A DNA stretch of 5,389 nt from Propionibacteriaceae bacterium (GCA_031265725.1 JAISCH010000328.1:1-5389); one strand, 5' to 3'; shown: positions 1 to 5,389, counted from the stretch's first letter. The notes: generated from the letters alone by a model not told the origin. A program made the numbers and translations.

Positions 1-215
1 GGGCGGTGGCAAATCTGGAGAAGTTGCTGACCTGGTGCTGGCCGCTGGTGGCCGAGCAGGGCAGTCTGGTCTCGTTGAAAGGCGAGTCCGCTCCTACTGA
101 AGCCGCCGCAGCCGCTGGAACGTTGCGCAGACTCGGCGCGGTTGCTGAGATTCGAGAACTTCCAGTTCCAGGCACAGCCGAACACACTTGGGCTGTCATA
201 GTCCAGAAGGCTTGA
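1..215 (+). CDS. rsmG: 16S rRNA (guanine527-N7)-methyltransferase RsmG, C-terminal fragment
   Basis: Only the last 70 or so codons are present; the reading frame enters from the left edge (first full codon at 3-5) and ends at TGA 213-215. RsmG uses S-adenosylmethionine to methylate G527 of 16S rRNA in the cytoplasm. What is visible is the final part of the Rossmann-type methyltransferase fold: an 'AVANLEKLLTW' helix, then 'PLVAEQGSLVSLKG', which matches the family's 'P(L)...GG.LLALKG' strand, then a helix ending in 'LRRLGA' and a last strand 'HTWAVIVQK'. The SAM-binding glycine motif lies outside the window. Its position just upstream of parA-parB is the usual actinobacterial order, which supports the call. 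The GTG at 6 is an internal valine codon, not a start. Identification rests on the pattern of this short tail plus context. Confidence 0.85.
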   Translation, partial: AVANLEKLLTWCWPLVAEQGSLVSLKGESAPTEAAAAAGTLRRLGAVAEIRELPVPGTAEHTWAVIVQKA

Positions 216-222
216 GGTTGGC

Positions 223-250
223 CACGCTTCAAGCGTACTGCTGGAGCGTG
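223..250 (+). terminator. Stem-loop downstream of rsmG, possible terminator
   Basis: CACGCTTC at 223-230 can pair with GGAGCGTG at 243-250 (eight pairs, one G-U), and the loop can add an AGC/GCT stem at 232-234 and 240-242. The hairpin begins eight bases after the rsmG stop. The T-rich stretch (five Ts at 267-271) starts about 16 bases after the stem rather than directly behind it, so this is not a textbook intrinsic terminator. It may end or weaken rsmG transcription ahead of the antitoxin gene. Confidence 0.45.
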
Positions 251-280
251 CGTAACAGTTTGGTAATTTTTAATAGTTGT

Positions 281-311
281 TTGTGGTGCTACATCAGCGT
301 AGTTGTATCAT
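281..311 (+). promoter_or_regulatory. Candidate promoter of the mazEF module (leaderless type)
   Basis: TATCAT at 306-311 fits the actinobacterial -10 pattern TANNNT and ends six bases before the ATG at 318, so transcription would begin at or very near the A of that ATG. No purine-rich ribosome binding site precedes the ATG, which agrees with a leaderless message. A loose -35 match (TTGTGG, 281-286) lies 19 bases upstream, a rather long spacer. Short TGTA and TACA arms (305-308 and 316-319 region) flank the box and could form part of an operator for the antitoxin. This is motif reading only. Confidence 0.35.
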
Positions 312-317
312 GCTTAC

Positions 318-551
318 ATGACGCAAACAGTTCCGATACGGGTTCCGGCACGGACCCGTGATATGTTGCAGATGATCGCGCGGCAGGAGAAGTTGACTAT
401 TCCCTCTGCGATTACCAAGGTGGTCAGTGAGGCTATCTGGCAGCGCGCATTTGCTGCTGAGCGGGAAGCGCAACGTCTTGACAACCTGAATCCAGCGGCG
501 CATACCGAAGATGCTGAGTGGGAAGCTATTTCCGATGAAGCAATCCAGTGA
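318..551 (+). CDS. MazE-like antitoxin, ribbon-helix-helix family
   Basis: A 77-residue protein from ATG 318; an in-frame TTG at 303 would add five residues but has no better support. Residues 3-10 (QTVPIRVP) look like the DNA-contacting beta strand of a ribbon-helix-helix fold, followed by helix one at about 11-25 (ARTRDMLQMIARQEK) and helix two from about 28 (PSAITKVVSEAI). The C-terminal third (about 60-77) is acidic and probably disordered, as expected for the segment that wraps and blocks a MazF toxin. In the family, such proteins neutralise the toxin and repress their own operon. The gene overlaps the toxin gene by 17 bases, typical of a co-translated antitoxin-toxin pair. Start choice is supported by a -10-like box placed for leaderless transcription. 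Family membership is inferred from fold pattern and from the neighbouring toxin, not from strong sequence identity. Confidence 0.8.
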   Translation: MTQTVPIRVPARTRDMLQMIARQEKLTIPSAITKVVSEAIWQRAFAAEREAQRLDNLNPAAHTEDAEWEAISDEAIQ

Positions 552-942
552 TGACTTAGCTCGGCGGGGCGAGGTTTGGCTTGCTGGTCTAGGTGCAGCG
601 AAGTCTGGGGAGTTGGGTAAGAATCGTCCGGTCTTGGTGTTGTCAGTGGATTGGGTCAGTACAGATGCGCCTGATGAGCCGGTGATTGTGGTCCCGTATA
701 CCTCTGCCAGGGCTGTTTCTCCGCTTAGGCCCAAAGCGCCAGTCGGCATTGGAATGGAGTTGGATTCGGTGGCGTTATGCCGTGCAGTTCGTTCTATCTC
801 GCGGAACCGGCTTTTACGCCGTTTGGGTAAGGCGCCAGAAGCTCATGTTGAGTTGGTGGCGGCGTTGGTCTCGGCGATGGTGGGTGGTCCGCGAGACCCG
901 GAAGTGATTCTACAACTCGTATCCGACGTGCCGAATCTATAG
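535..942 (+). CDS. MazF/PemK-family endoribonuclease toxin
   Basis: A 135-residue protein starting at ATG 535, nine bases after GGGAAG (520-525), which serves as ribosome binding site inside the antitoxin gene. An in-frame ATG at 511 is possible but would give a longer overlap and a non-conserved leader. Family landmarks: RRGEVWLAGLG (10-20), SGELGKNRPVLVLS (24-37), VIVVPYTS (50-57) and DSVALCRAVRSISRNRL (77-93). By comparison with studied MazF proteins, R31 (of NRP) and T56 (of YTS) correspond to the catalytic Arg and Thr, so the enzyme is probably active. MazF enzymes cut single-stranded RNA at short sequence motifs and stop growth when free of antitoxin; the cut site cannot be read from sequence. 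A C-terminal stretch after about residue 117 (GGPRDPEVILQLVSDVPNL) extends past the usual end of the fold. It ends about 95 bases before parA. Confidence 0.88.
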   Translation: MKQSSDDLARRGEVWLAGLGAAKSGELGKNRPVLVLSVDWVSTDAPDEPVIVVPYTSARAVSPLRPKAPVGIGMELDSVALCRAVRSISRNRLLRRLGKAPEAHVELVAALVSAMVGGPRDPEVILQLVSDVPNL

Positions 943-983
943 CAGACAAACCATCCGCACCGACCCCATCCAACAGGACGCAT

Positions 984-989
984 TAAAAT
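984..989 (+). promoter_or_regulatory. Candidate -10 box of the parAB operon
   Basis: TAAAAT matches TATAAT at five of six bases and lies in an A/T patch within otherwise GC-rich DNA. Transcription would begin near 996, giving an untranslated leader of about 40 bases that contains the parS palindrome. No convincing -35 is seen around 961. If real, ParB bound to parS would cover the start of the transcript. Confidence 0.35.
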
Positions 990-1024
990 AGCCCAATTCG
1001 CGTTTCACGTGAAACACTGGGCTA
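989..1024. repeat. Inverted repeat TAGCCCA/TGGGCTA enclosing parS
   Basis: TAGCCCA at 989-995 and TGGGCTA at 1018-1024 are perfect 7-bp inverted arms flanking the parS palindrome (left gap 6 bases, right gap 2). The right arm ends on the first A of the parA ribosome binding site AGGAGG (1024-1029). As RNA, the nested repeats could fold into a long interrupted hairpin next to the binding site, but only if transcription starts upstream of 989. Confidence 0.6.
1002..1015. promoter_or_regulatory. parS: parS centromere site, perfect 14-bp palindrome
   Basis: GTTTCACGTGAAAC is identical to the core of the conserved chromosomal parS (16-bp consensus TGTTTCACGTGAAACA). Of the outer pair, the right A (1016) matches and the left base (1001) is C instead of T. 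ParB binds this palindrome through its helix-turn-helix domain, loads as a CTP-dependent clamp and spreads along DNA. Its place 22 bases before the parA start fits the usual clustering of parS near parAB and the origin. Confidence 0.93.
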
Positions 1025-1036
1025 GGAGGTGAGCGC

Positions 1037-1939
1037 ATGGCTGCAACGCCACGGAGGATCGCGTACGACCGACCGGAATTTGACGAAAGCGACAGCCTGG
1101 AACCGGACGACTTCGAGGATGTTACACGTGAAACCCCGACTCTGCCTCGTCCGGACGAGACCAGAATTATCGTTGTCGCCAATCAAAAAGGCGGGGTCGG
1201 GAAGACGACGACTGTAGTCAACCTGGCTACGGCGTTGGCCAAGTCCGGCCTGCGCACAGTCGTAATCGACCTCGACCCGCAAGGGAACGCGTCCACCGCG
1301 TTGGGCGTGGAGCATCCGGAAGGCTCAGCCGGTTCCTACGAAGTGCTCAATGGCGAGTTGATCGCCGACTTGTTGCAACGTTCCCCGGAAGCGCCGAACC
1401 TGTGGGTGTTGCCAGCGACCATCGATCTCGCCGGAGCGGAGATCAGCCTGGTCAACACCTTGGCCAGGGAGAGCCAACTGCTTCATGCGCTGCGCAATTT
1501 CTTGCCGGAAGCCGCCGCTGACTATGTGCTCATCGACTGCCCGCCGTCGTTGGGGCTGCTCACCGTCAATGCGCTGGTGGCAGCCAAAGAAATCCTCATT
1601 CCGATCCAGTGTGAGTACTACGCGCTGGAAGGCGTGACGCAGTTGCTGCGTACCATCGAGTTGATCACCAAATCGATGAACGCCGGACTGCGGCTTTCCA
1701 CCGTGCTGTTGACTATGTACGACTCTCGCACCAAGCTCTCCGCAGAAGTGGCTGCAGAAGTGCGGAAATATTTCCCCGACCAGACTCTCGAAGCGACGAT
1801 CCCGCGTTCGGTGCGCGTCGCGGAGGCTCCGAGTTTCGGGCAGTCGGTCATCAATTACCAAATCTCCTCAGCGGGCGCGCAGGCCTATCTGGCCGCCGCC
1901 GAGGAACTCGCATTGCGTGGAGCCGGAGGTCAACAGTGA
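1037..1939 (+). CDS. parA: Chromosome-partitioning ATPase ParA (Soj family)
   Basis: A 300-residue Walker-type ATPase. ATG 1037 is chosen because AGGAGGTGA (1024-1032) lies at ideal distance. Residues 1-42 form an acidic, low-complexity extension before the ATPase core, as is common in actinobacterial ParA. Core motifs: deviant Walker A KGGVGKTT at 51-58 (signature lysine K51, P-loop lysine K56), switch I/A' region DLDPQGN at 78-84, Walker B VLIDCPPS at 164-171, and [17 protein letters not shown] at 255-271, typical of Soj proteins. ATP-bound ParA dimers coat the nucleoid, and ParB-parS complexes follow the ParA gradient, moving origins apart. The stop overlaps the parB start by four bases (GTGA), so the two are translationally coupled. 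A near-perfect parS lies inside codons 29-33. All key residues are intact. Confidence 0.97.
   Translation: MAATPRRIAYDRPEFDESDSLEPDDFEDVTRETPTLPRPDETRIIVVANQKGGVGKTTTVVNLATALAKSGLRTVVIDLDPQGNASTALGVEHPEGSAGSYEVLNGELIADLLQRSPEAPNLWVLPATIDLAGAEISLVNTLARESQLLHALRNFLPEAAADYVLIDCPPSLGLLTVNALVAAKEILIPIQCEYYALEGVTQLLRTIELITKSMNAGLRLSTVLLTMYDSRTKLSAEVAAEVRKYFPDQTLEATIPRSVRVAEAPSFGQSVINYQISSAGAQAYLAAAEELALRGAGGQQ
1121..1134. promoter_or_regulatory. parS: Second parS-like site inside parA (one mismatch)
   Basis: GTTACACGTGAAAC matches the parS core at 13 of 14 positions (A instead of T at the fourth base). It lies 119 bases after the perfect site and is in phase with the parA codons for V29-T-R-E-T33. 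In parS work, single changes of this kind can lower affinity without abolishing binding, so it may act as a weaker ParB site. It falls in the poorly conserved N-terminal extension, where codons are free to carry such a site. Confidence 0.7.
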
Positions 1940-2832
1940 GTGCAGCAAAACCGCGAACCGGATTGGGCCGGGGGTTGGGCGATCTGCTCCAGCGCACCGA
2001 TCCGGAGCTTGCCCAAGCCAGTGACCTGGCTCAACCTCCAGTTGGCGCACGGTTTGAGGAAGTCCCGCTGAGCGCGATCAGCCCCAATCCGAAACAGCCC
2101 AGATCGGTTTTTGACGAGGACTCGTTGAATGAATTGGCGGAGTCGATCAAGGCGGTCGGCCTGCTGCAGCCCGTCGTCGTCAGGCCGTTGTCGGCGGGGA
2201 AGTATGAGTTGGTGATGGGCGAGCGCCGTTTCCGCGCGGCTCAACTCGCCGCCCTGCGGACCATCCCGGCCATCATCCGGCGCACCCAAGACCATGACCT
2301 ATTGCGGGACGCGCTGCTGGAGAACCTGCACCGGGTGCAGTTGAACCCGCTGGAAGAGGCGGCAGCCTACCAGCAGATGCTCTCCGATTTCGGCTGCACC
2401 CAAGACGAATTGGCGCAACGGATCAAACGTTCCCGGCCACAGATTTCCAACACCATCCGGTTGCTCTCGCTGCCAAGCGCGGTGCAGCGCCGGGTGGCCG
2501 CTGGGGTGTTGAGCGCCGGTCATGCCCGCGCGCTGCTGGGCCTGGACGACGCCGCAGCGATGGAAACACTGGCCGGAAGGATCGTCGCCGAGGGTCTTTC
2601 CGTGCGCACCACTGAGGAATTGGTGACATTGGGCGTCCCCAAGTCGAAGCGCAAGCAGCAACGCATGGTTGCGCGCCCAGCAGCCGAATTGGAGGCGATT
2701 GCCGCCCAACTGGCGGAAGCGCTCGACACCAGGGTGAAAATCTCCGGCTCGGCCAAGCGTGGACGGATCGTGGTTGATTTCGCCGGGCTGGACGACCTCA
2801 ACCGGATTATCGATCTACTAACAGATAAATAA
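1936..2832 (+). CDS. parB: Chromosome-partitioning protein ParB (Spo0J family, CTP-dependent clamp)
   Basis: A 298-residue protein starting at GTG 1936, six bases after GGAGG (1925-1929), and overlapping the parA stop. Order of parts: N-terminal [10 protein letters not shown] (9-18), the conserved peptide that engages and stimulates ParA; the ParB/sulfiredoxin-like CTP-binding domain (about 40-145) with SPNPKQPR (49-56), [11 protein letters not shown] (95-105) and [17 protein letters not shown] (129-145); the helix-turn-helix that reads parS (about 154-178, [20 protein letters not shown]); a linker-like stretch with basic KSKRKQQR (236-243); and the C-terminal dimerisation domain ending in [17 protein letters not shown] (279-295). 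ParB binds parS, closes around DNA with CTP and recruits SMC and ParA. The length is normal for the family, with no sign of damage. The gene converges on purC, with 90 bases between the stops. Confidence 0.97.
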   Translation: MSAAKPRTGLGRGLGDLLQRTDPELAQASDLAQPPVGARFEEVPLSAISPNPKQPRSVFDEDSLNELAESIKAVGLLQPVVVRPLSAGKYELVMGERRFRAAQLAALRTIPAIIRRTQDHDLLRDALLENLHRVQLNPLEEAAAYQQMLSDFGCTQDELAQRIKRSRPQISNTIRLLSLPSAVQRRVAAGVLSAGHARALLGLDDAAAMETLAGRIVAEGLSVRTTEELVTLGVPKSKRKQQRMVARPAAELEAIAAQLAEALDTRVKISGSAKRGRIVVDFAGLDDLNRIIDLLTDK

Positions 2833-2838
2833 CTTTAT

Positions 2839-2906
2839 CGACATTATTTGTCGCTAACTAAAAACTAAGCGTCTGGACTGAAGTTCGGTCCGAATGAGCG
2901 TCGCTT
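2839..2906. terminator. Convergent stem-loops between parB and purC, candidate bidirectional terminator
   Basis: Three structures are visible. CGACA (2839-2843) and TGTCG (2849-2853) form a small 5-bp hairpin just after parB. GGACTGA (2875-2881) pairs with TCGGTCC (2885-2891), one G-U, with a three-base loop on the + strand transcript. AAGCG (2867-2871) and CGCTT (2902-2906) enclose that hairpin; on the - strand the closing CGCTT is followed by AGTTTTTAG, a run of five Ts. This suits termination of purC transcripts better than of parB transcripts, which lack a T run after the stem. The call is supported by the location between two converging genes. Confidence 0.45.
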
Positions 2907-2922
2907 ATATCCTCTGGAGTAT

Positions 2923-3783
2923 TCAGTCGAGCGGCAAAGTGTCCCCAGTGAGCCGTTCGTAGGCTTCCAGGTAGCGGGCTTGGGTGGCGGCGACAACAGC
3001 GTCTGGCAGCGCTGGCGGTGGGGTGTCCGAGGCTTTGTCCCAACCGGACTCCTTGCTCAACCAGTCACGTACGTATTGCTTGTCGAAACTCGGCTGGGCA
3101 CCGCCCGGCTGCCAGAGTTCGGCGTCCCAGAAGCGGGAGGAGTCTGGGGTGAGCACTTCGTCGGCTAGCACCAAGGTGCCGTCGTCGCGCAGCCCGAATT
3201 CAAATTTGGTGTCGGCCAGGATGATGCCCCGGGAACGGGCGAGAGCCTCAGCCTGGGCGTAGACGGCCAATGAGGCGGCGCGCACCCGGTCGGCCAAGTC
3301 ATCCCCGATGATGCCGGTGAGCCGCGCGAAACTGATGTTCTCATCGTGCTGGCCAATCTCCGCCTTGGTGGACGGTGTGAAGATCGGCTCTGGCAGCTTC
3401 GACCCGTCCAGCAGACCGGCTGGCAGGTCCAGCCCGCAGACAGTCTGGGATTTGCGGTATTCCACCAGCCCCGACCCGGTGAGATAGCCACGGACGATGG
3501 CCTCCACCGGCACCATGCGTAATTTCTCGACGATGACGCCCCGGCCGCTGAAAACTGCTGGGACCTCCGTGCTGACTACATGGTTCGCTATGCCCAGGTC
3601 GGCCAATTGGGCGAACCACCACAGCGACAGCCCGGTGAGCACCTTCCCTTTTCCAGGGATGGGGGTGTCCAGGACGAAATCGAATGCGGAGATGGCGTCG
3701 GTGGCGACCAGCAGAATCTCAGTGTCGCTCCAGCGGTAGAGTCTGCGTACCTTGCCGGAATGGATAAGCTCAAGTTCACTCAC
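2923..3783 (-). CDS. purC: Phosphoribosylaminoimidazole-succinocarboxamide synthase (SAICAR synthetase)
   Basis: PurC joins CAIR and L-aspartate, using ATP, to give SAICAR in de novo purine synthesis in the cytoplasm. From GTG 3783 the protein has 286 residues, close to family length. It resembles the yeast Ade1-like and mycobacterial form: SGKVRRLYRW near the start (residues 9-18), VATDAISAFDFVLDTPIPGKG (26-46), signature one PVEAIVRGYLTGS (92-104), QHDENIS (145-151) and signature two LADTKFEFG (189-197), followed by DEVLTPDSSRFW. The start is uncertain: the frame stays open to an upstream GTG at 3855 (310 residues), and neither GTG has a clear ribosome binding site. The extra 24 residues (MPRSSSLGSAALPG...) do not resemble PurC, so the shorter form is preferred. 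The gene lies just behind the VanZ-RDD gene and is probably co-transcribed with it. The usual Arg of the TDRISAFD motif is Ala here. Confidence 0.95.
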   Translation of the reverse strand: MSELELIHSGKVRRLYRWSDTEILLVATDAISAFDFVLDTPIPGKGKVLTGLSLWWFAQLADLGIANHVVSTEVPAVFSGRGVIVEKLRMVPVEAIVRGYLTGSGLVEYRKSQTVCGLDLPAGLLDGSKLPEPIFTPSTKAEIGQHDENISFARLTGIIGDDLADRVRAASLAVYAQAEALARSRGIILADTKFEFGLRDDGTLVLADEVLTPDSSRFWDAELWQPGGAQPSFDKQYVRDWLSKESGWDKASDTPPPALPDAVVAATQARYLEAYERLTGDTLPLD

Positions 3784-3864
3784 CCGATGAAGTGTATTCC
3801 ATTCTGCTCCGGGTCCGGGCAAAGCCGCTGAACCGAGGGAGGAGCTTCGCGGCACTCACTCGGC

Positions 3865-5010
3865 TTAATGCGTTCGGTTCCCCATCGGTCCGGTGGGGGT
3901 CTGCTCCTGGGCAGGGCCAGCCCCAGCAGCGGAACTGCTGGCCTGGTTCGGGACGACTGGGGCTGGCTTCTCCGGATCGATGCCCATCGGCATCCCGGAA
4001 AGCAGGCCGCTCAAACCCCGGTGATCGTGGGTGTAGACGATGAACAGCAAGCTGACTAGGCAGAATGCCGCCTGGATGAACAACTCGTAGGGTAACGAGA
4101 TGACAGAGAGCACCAGGTACATGCCGACGCCGGAGGCGAATTTCACCAGTCGGCGCAGCCCCGGCAGCGAGCCCTCAATCGGGCGCAGGTCGACAATCGC
4201 CTCGCCGCAGGTCCGGCCGTCGATGAGCACCCAGAGGGCTTCCACCAGGAGGGCTGGGAGCAGGACAATAAACTGATTGAATTGCGTGCTGGGTTGCGCC
4301 ATTGACGCTGGCAGCAGATACAGCAGCACCACTTGCCAGAAGATGATGGTCGGCGCGGTCAGGAAGCCGATCACCAGCACGTCGGCAATCGTCCCGACGA
4401 TTCGTCTGCCAGCAGACACCTTGTCCACTTTTGGCGCTCTTTGACCCTGCAGCAATTTGGCTATCGGCAAGATCAGCAGTGAGCCCAACAGCGCGCCGAG
4501 GGTGTTCATGCTGAGATCGTCCACATCGAAGAAGCGGTACGCGCAGGGGAACATGCCGTAGATCGCGGTCAATTGGGTGACTTCGATGATGCTGGAGACC
4601 AGCAGTCCGATAGCAGTGGCAAAGATGGCTCCTCGGCGGAAGATCAGCCGGATAAAAGCCCCCAACGGCATAAAGAAAATGACATTGAACACCACTTGCA
4701 GCAGATCAGGATTGCTGAGTCGCAAACCACCGGCTTTCGCCGCGCTCTTCGAGATTACTTCGATGAATAGAAATGGCCGGAAATTCGCGGTAGCGCATTT
4801 GTAGACCAAAGTCTCCGGGATAGGGATCAGCGTGTACGTCCACAGCGCCATTGCATAGATAGCGCAACCCAACAGCAGGGCCAGGTCTATCAGCCGCAAT
4901 CGTCCAGCTTTCCGATAACGGATCGCAGCCACCGGAATGAATGCCAGCACCGCCAGCACCACTCCGAGGATAATAGCCAGGACCGTACTCGGGCCGAATT
5001 TGCTCAGCAT
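3865..5010 (-). CDS. Multi-pass membrane protein, VanZ-like domain fused to RDD domain
   Basis: A 381-residue protein from ATG 5010, chosen because GAGGTGAG lies directly upstream at good distance; an upstream in-frame start at 5088 would add 26 polar residues and lacks support. The N-terminal half has hydrophobic segments near 9-30, 40-63, 106-124, 128-147 and 166-187. It carries VanZ-family landmarks: NVIFFMPLG (109-117), IIEVTQL (141-147) and RFFDVDDLSMNTLGALLG (159-176). The second half matches the RDD family: GRRIVGTIADVLVIGFL (201-217), two or three more membrane segments, GRTCGEAIVDLRPI (265-278) and a terminal HRGLSGLLSG (330-339). It ends in a Pro/Ala/Ser/Gln-rich tail (about 345-381), probably cytoplasmic and disordered. 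VanZ of the vancomycin cluster gives low-level teicoplanin resistance, but most VanZ-like proteins have no known role, and RDD proteins are broadly unassigned (some suggested as transporters). No specific function is claimed. Its stop is about 80 bases before the preferred purC start. Confidence 0.85.
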   Translation of the reverse strand: MLSKFGPSTVLAIILGVVLAVLAFIPVAAIRYRKAGRLRLIDLALLLGCAIYAMALWTYTLIPIPETLVYKCATANFRPFLFIEVISKSAAKAGGLRLSNPDLLQVVFNVIFFMPLGAFIRLIFRRGAIFATAIGLLVSSIIEVTQLTAIYGMFPCAYRFFDVDDLSMNTLGALLGSLLILPIAKLLQGQRAPKVDKVSAGRRIVGTIADVLVIGFLTAPTIIFWQVVLLYLLPASMAQPSTQFNQFIVLLPALLVEALWVLIDGRTCGEAIVDLRPIEGSLPGLRRLVKFASGVGMYLVLSVISLPYELFIQAAFCLVSLLFIVYTHDHRGLSGLLSGMPMGIDPEKPAPVVPNQASSSAAGAGPAQEQTPTGPMGNRTH

Positions 5011-5069
5011 TCGCTCACCTCGTTCCACCTTCGCTAGCTCTCCACCCCCAGAAGAGCAATCAGAATTCC

Positions 5070-5101
5070 AAGATAGCAGCCAACTCAATTCGCCTAGTCA
5101 A
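5070..5101 (-). promoter_or_regulatory. Candidate promoter for the VanZ-RDD/purC unit
   Basis: Read on the - strand, TATCTT (5070-5075) fits TANNNT and is preceded by TGC, giving an extended -10 of the form TGnTAT. TTGACT (5096-5101) is a good -35 match, but the spacer of 20 bases is too long for an ideal pair. Transcription would start near 5063, about 50 bases before the ATG at 5010. Weak motif evidence. Confidence 0.3.
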
Positions 5102-5139
5102 TGTGACGTTTGAGCAACATTGGAAGAAAGGGTTTCACC

Positions 5140-5292
5140 ATGCGAAATATGCTTCATGATGCAAAAAATGATCCGTTTCTCGGAGCGTTGCCGAGCATGG
5201 AAAGTGGATGGATTGAGTTGCGACTAAGTGTGGGGCTGATCAAATGGAACGTCGGGTGGCATCTGATGATGCCCACGATTCGGCAGCCATGA
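5140..5292 (+). CDS. Doubtful small ORF, 50 residues, unknown
   Basis: I do not recognise this protein. The ATG at 5140 follows GAAAGGG (5126-5132) with a seven-base gap, a plausible ribosome binding site; the frame is also open from TTG 5110. The product has a polar start (MRNMLHDAKNDPF) and a Trp-rich, fairly hydrophobic second half (SGWIELRLSVGLIKWNVGWH). There is no signal peptide and no clear membrane span. The stretch is more AT-rich than the neighbouring genes and its codon choice does not look strongly coding. It is divergent from the VanZ-RDD gene. It may be a real small gene, a decayed remnant, or chance. Confidence 0.22.
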   Translation: MRNMLHDAKNDPFLGALPSMESGWIELRLSVGLIKWNVGWHLMMPTIRQP

Positions 5293-5389
5293 GCACTAGC
5301 GTAGTACCAGTGGTGTGCCGCCGTGGTTCAGCGAGTTTGCTCTCATCCAGGCGGATAGCGTTTTGGTCGTTTTGGTCTTTTCTCGTATG
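5293..5389. other. Non-coding right edge with 9-bp tandem repeat
   Basis: No convincing reading frame or RNA gene is seen here. GTTTTGGTC occurs twice in tandem (5360-5368 and 5369-5377), followed by TTTT, a T/G-rich stretch. The next gene probably begins beyond the window. Confidence 0.4.

Noticed and set aside
294..749. 151-residue reading frame on the - strand opposite mazEF
   Set aside because: It is antisense to two recognisable genes, has no family features and no ribosome binding site; it is a shadow frame.
1325..1861. 178-residue frame on the - strand opposite parA
   Set aside because: The composition is rich in Arg, Gln and His as expected from the reverse complement of a GC-rich gene, while parA itself is fully intact.
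4421..4429. TTGTCCACT, one base from a DnaA box (TTGTCCACA)
   Set aside because: It is a single copy inside the VanZ-RDD coding region, with no cluster of boxes or AT-rich unwinding region nearby, so it does not mark an origin.
5011..5088. N-terminal extension of the VanZ-RDD protein to an upstream in-frame start
   Set aside because: The ATG at 5010 has a strong GAGGTGAG just upstream, and the extra 26 residues are polar and lack any signal or membrane feature.
5131..5147. GTTTCACCATGCGAAAT, which resembles a parS
   Set aside because: The half-sites are spaced wrongly by extra bases and the centre is not CACGTG, so ParB would not be expected to bind it.
1..5389. CRISPR arrays, tRNA or rRNA genes, insertion sequences
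   Set aside because: I found no regularly spaced repeats, no tRNA-like cloverleaf or TTCRANNC box in context, and no transposase or terminal inverted repeats around mazEF.

Overview
The window looks like the origin-proximal region of an actinobacterial chromosome. The evidence is the order rsmG-parA-parB, the GTTTCACGTGAAAC parS site, the acidic N-terminal extension on ParA, moderately high GC and the use of GTG starts. I cannot name a genus from the sequence alone.

Layout on the + strand: the C-terminal end of rsmG (16S rRNA G527 methyltransferase) enters from the left edge and stops at 215. A stem-loop follows. Next is a two-gene type II toxin-antitoxin module: a ribbon-helix-helix MazE-like antitoxin (318-551) overlapping a MazF/PemK-family toxin (535-942). 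A short gap of about 95 bases contains a perfect 14-bp parS, which sits inside a larger inverted repeat and next to a possible -10 box. Then come parA (1037-1939) and parB (1936-2832), which overlap by four bases and form the chromosome-partition operon. A second parS-like site with one mismatch lies inside the 5' end of parA.

On the - strand, converging on parB, are purC (SAICAR synthetase of purine synthesis, stop at 2923) and, just upstream of it, a membrane protein that fuses a VanZ-like domain to an RDD domain (start 5010, stop 3865). They are probably one transcription unit. The parB-purC gap of about 90 bases holds stem-loops that could serve as a shared terminator. The right end (5011-5389) is mostly non-coding: a possible promoter for the VanZ-RDD gene, one doubtful 50-codon ORF with a plausible ribosome binding site, and a short tandem repeat at the edge.

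How the genes work together: ParA ATPase, ParB CTPase and the cis parS sites form a complete ParABS segregation system. The mazEF pair is an accessory insertion into the usually compact rsmG-parAB neighbourhood. The purC and VanZ-RDD genes have no obvious functional link with partition. I see no wholly new system here. The most interesting points are the placement of mazEF directly before parAB, the architecture of the parS/leader region, and the VanZ-RDD fusion.
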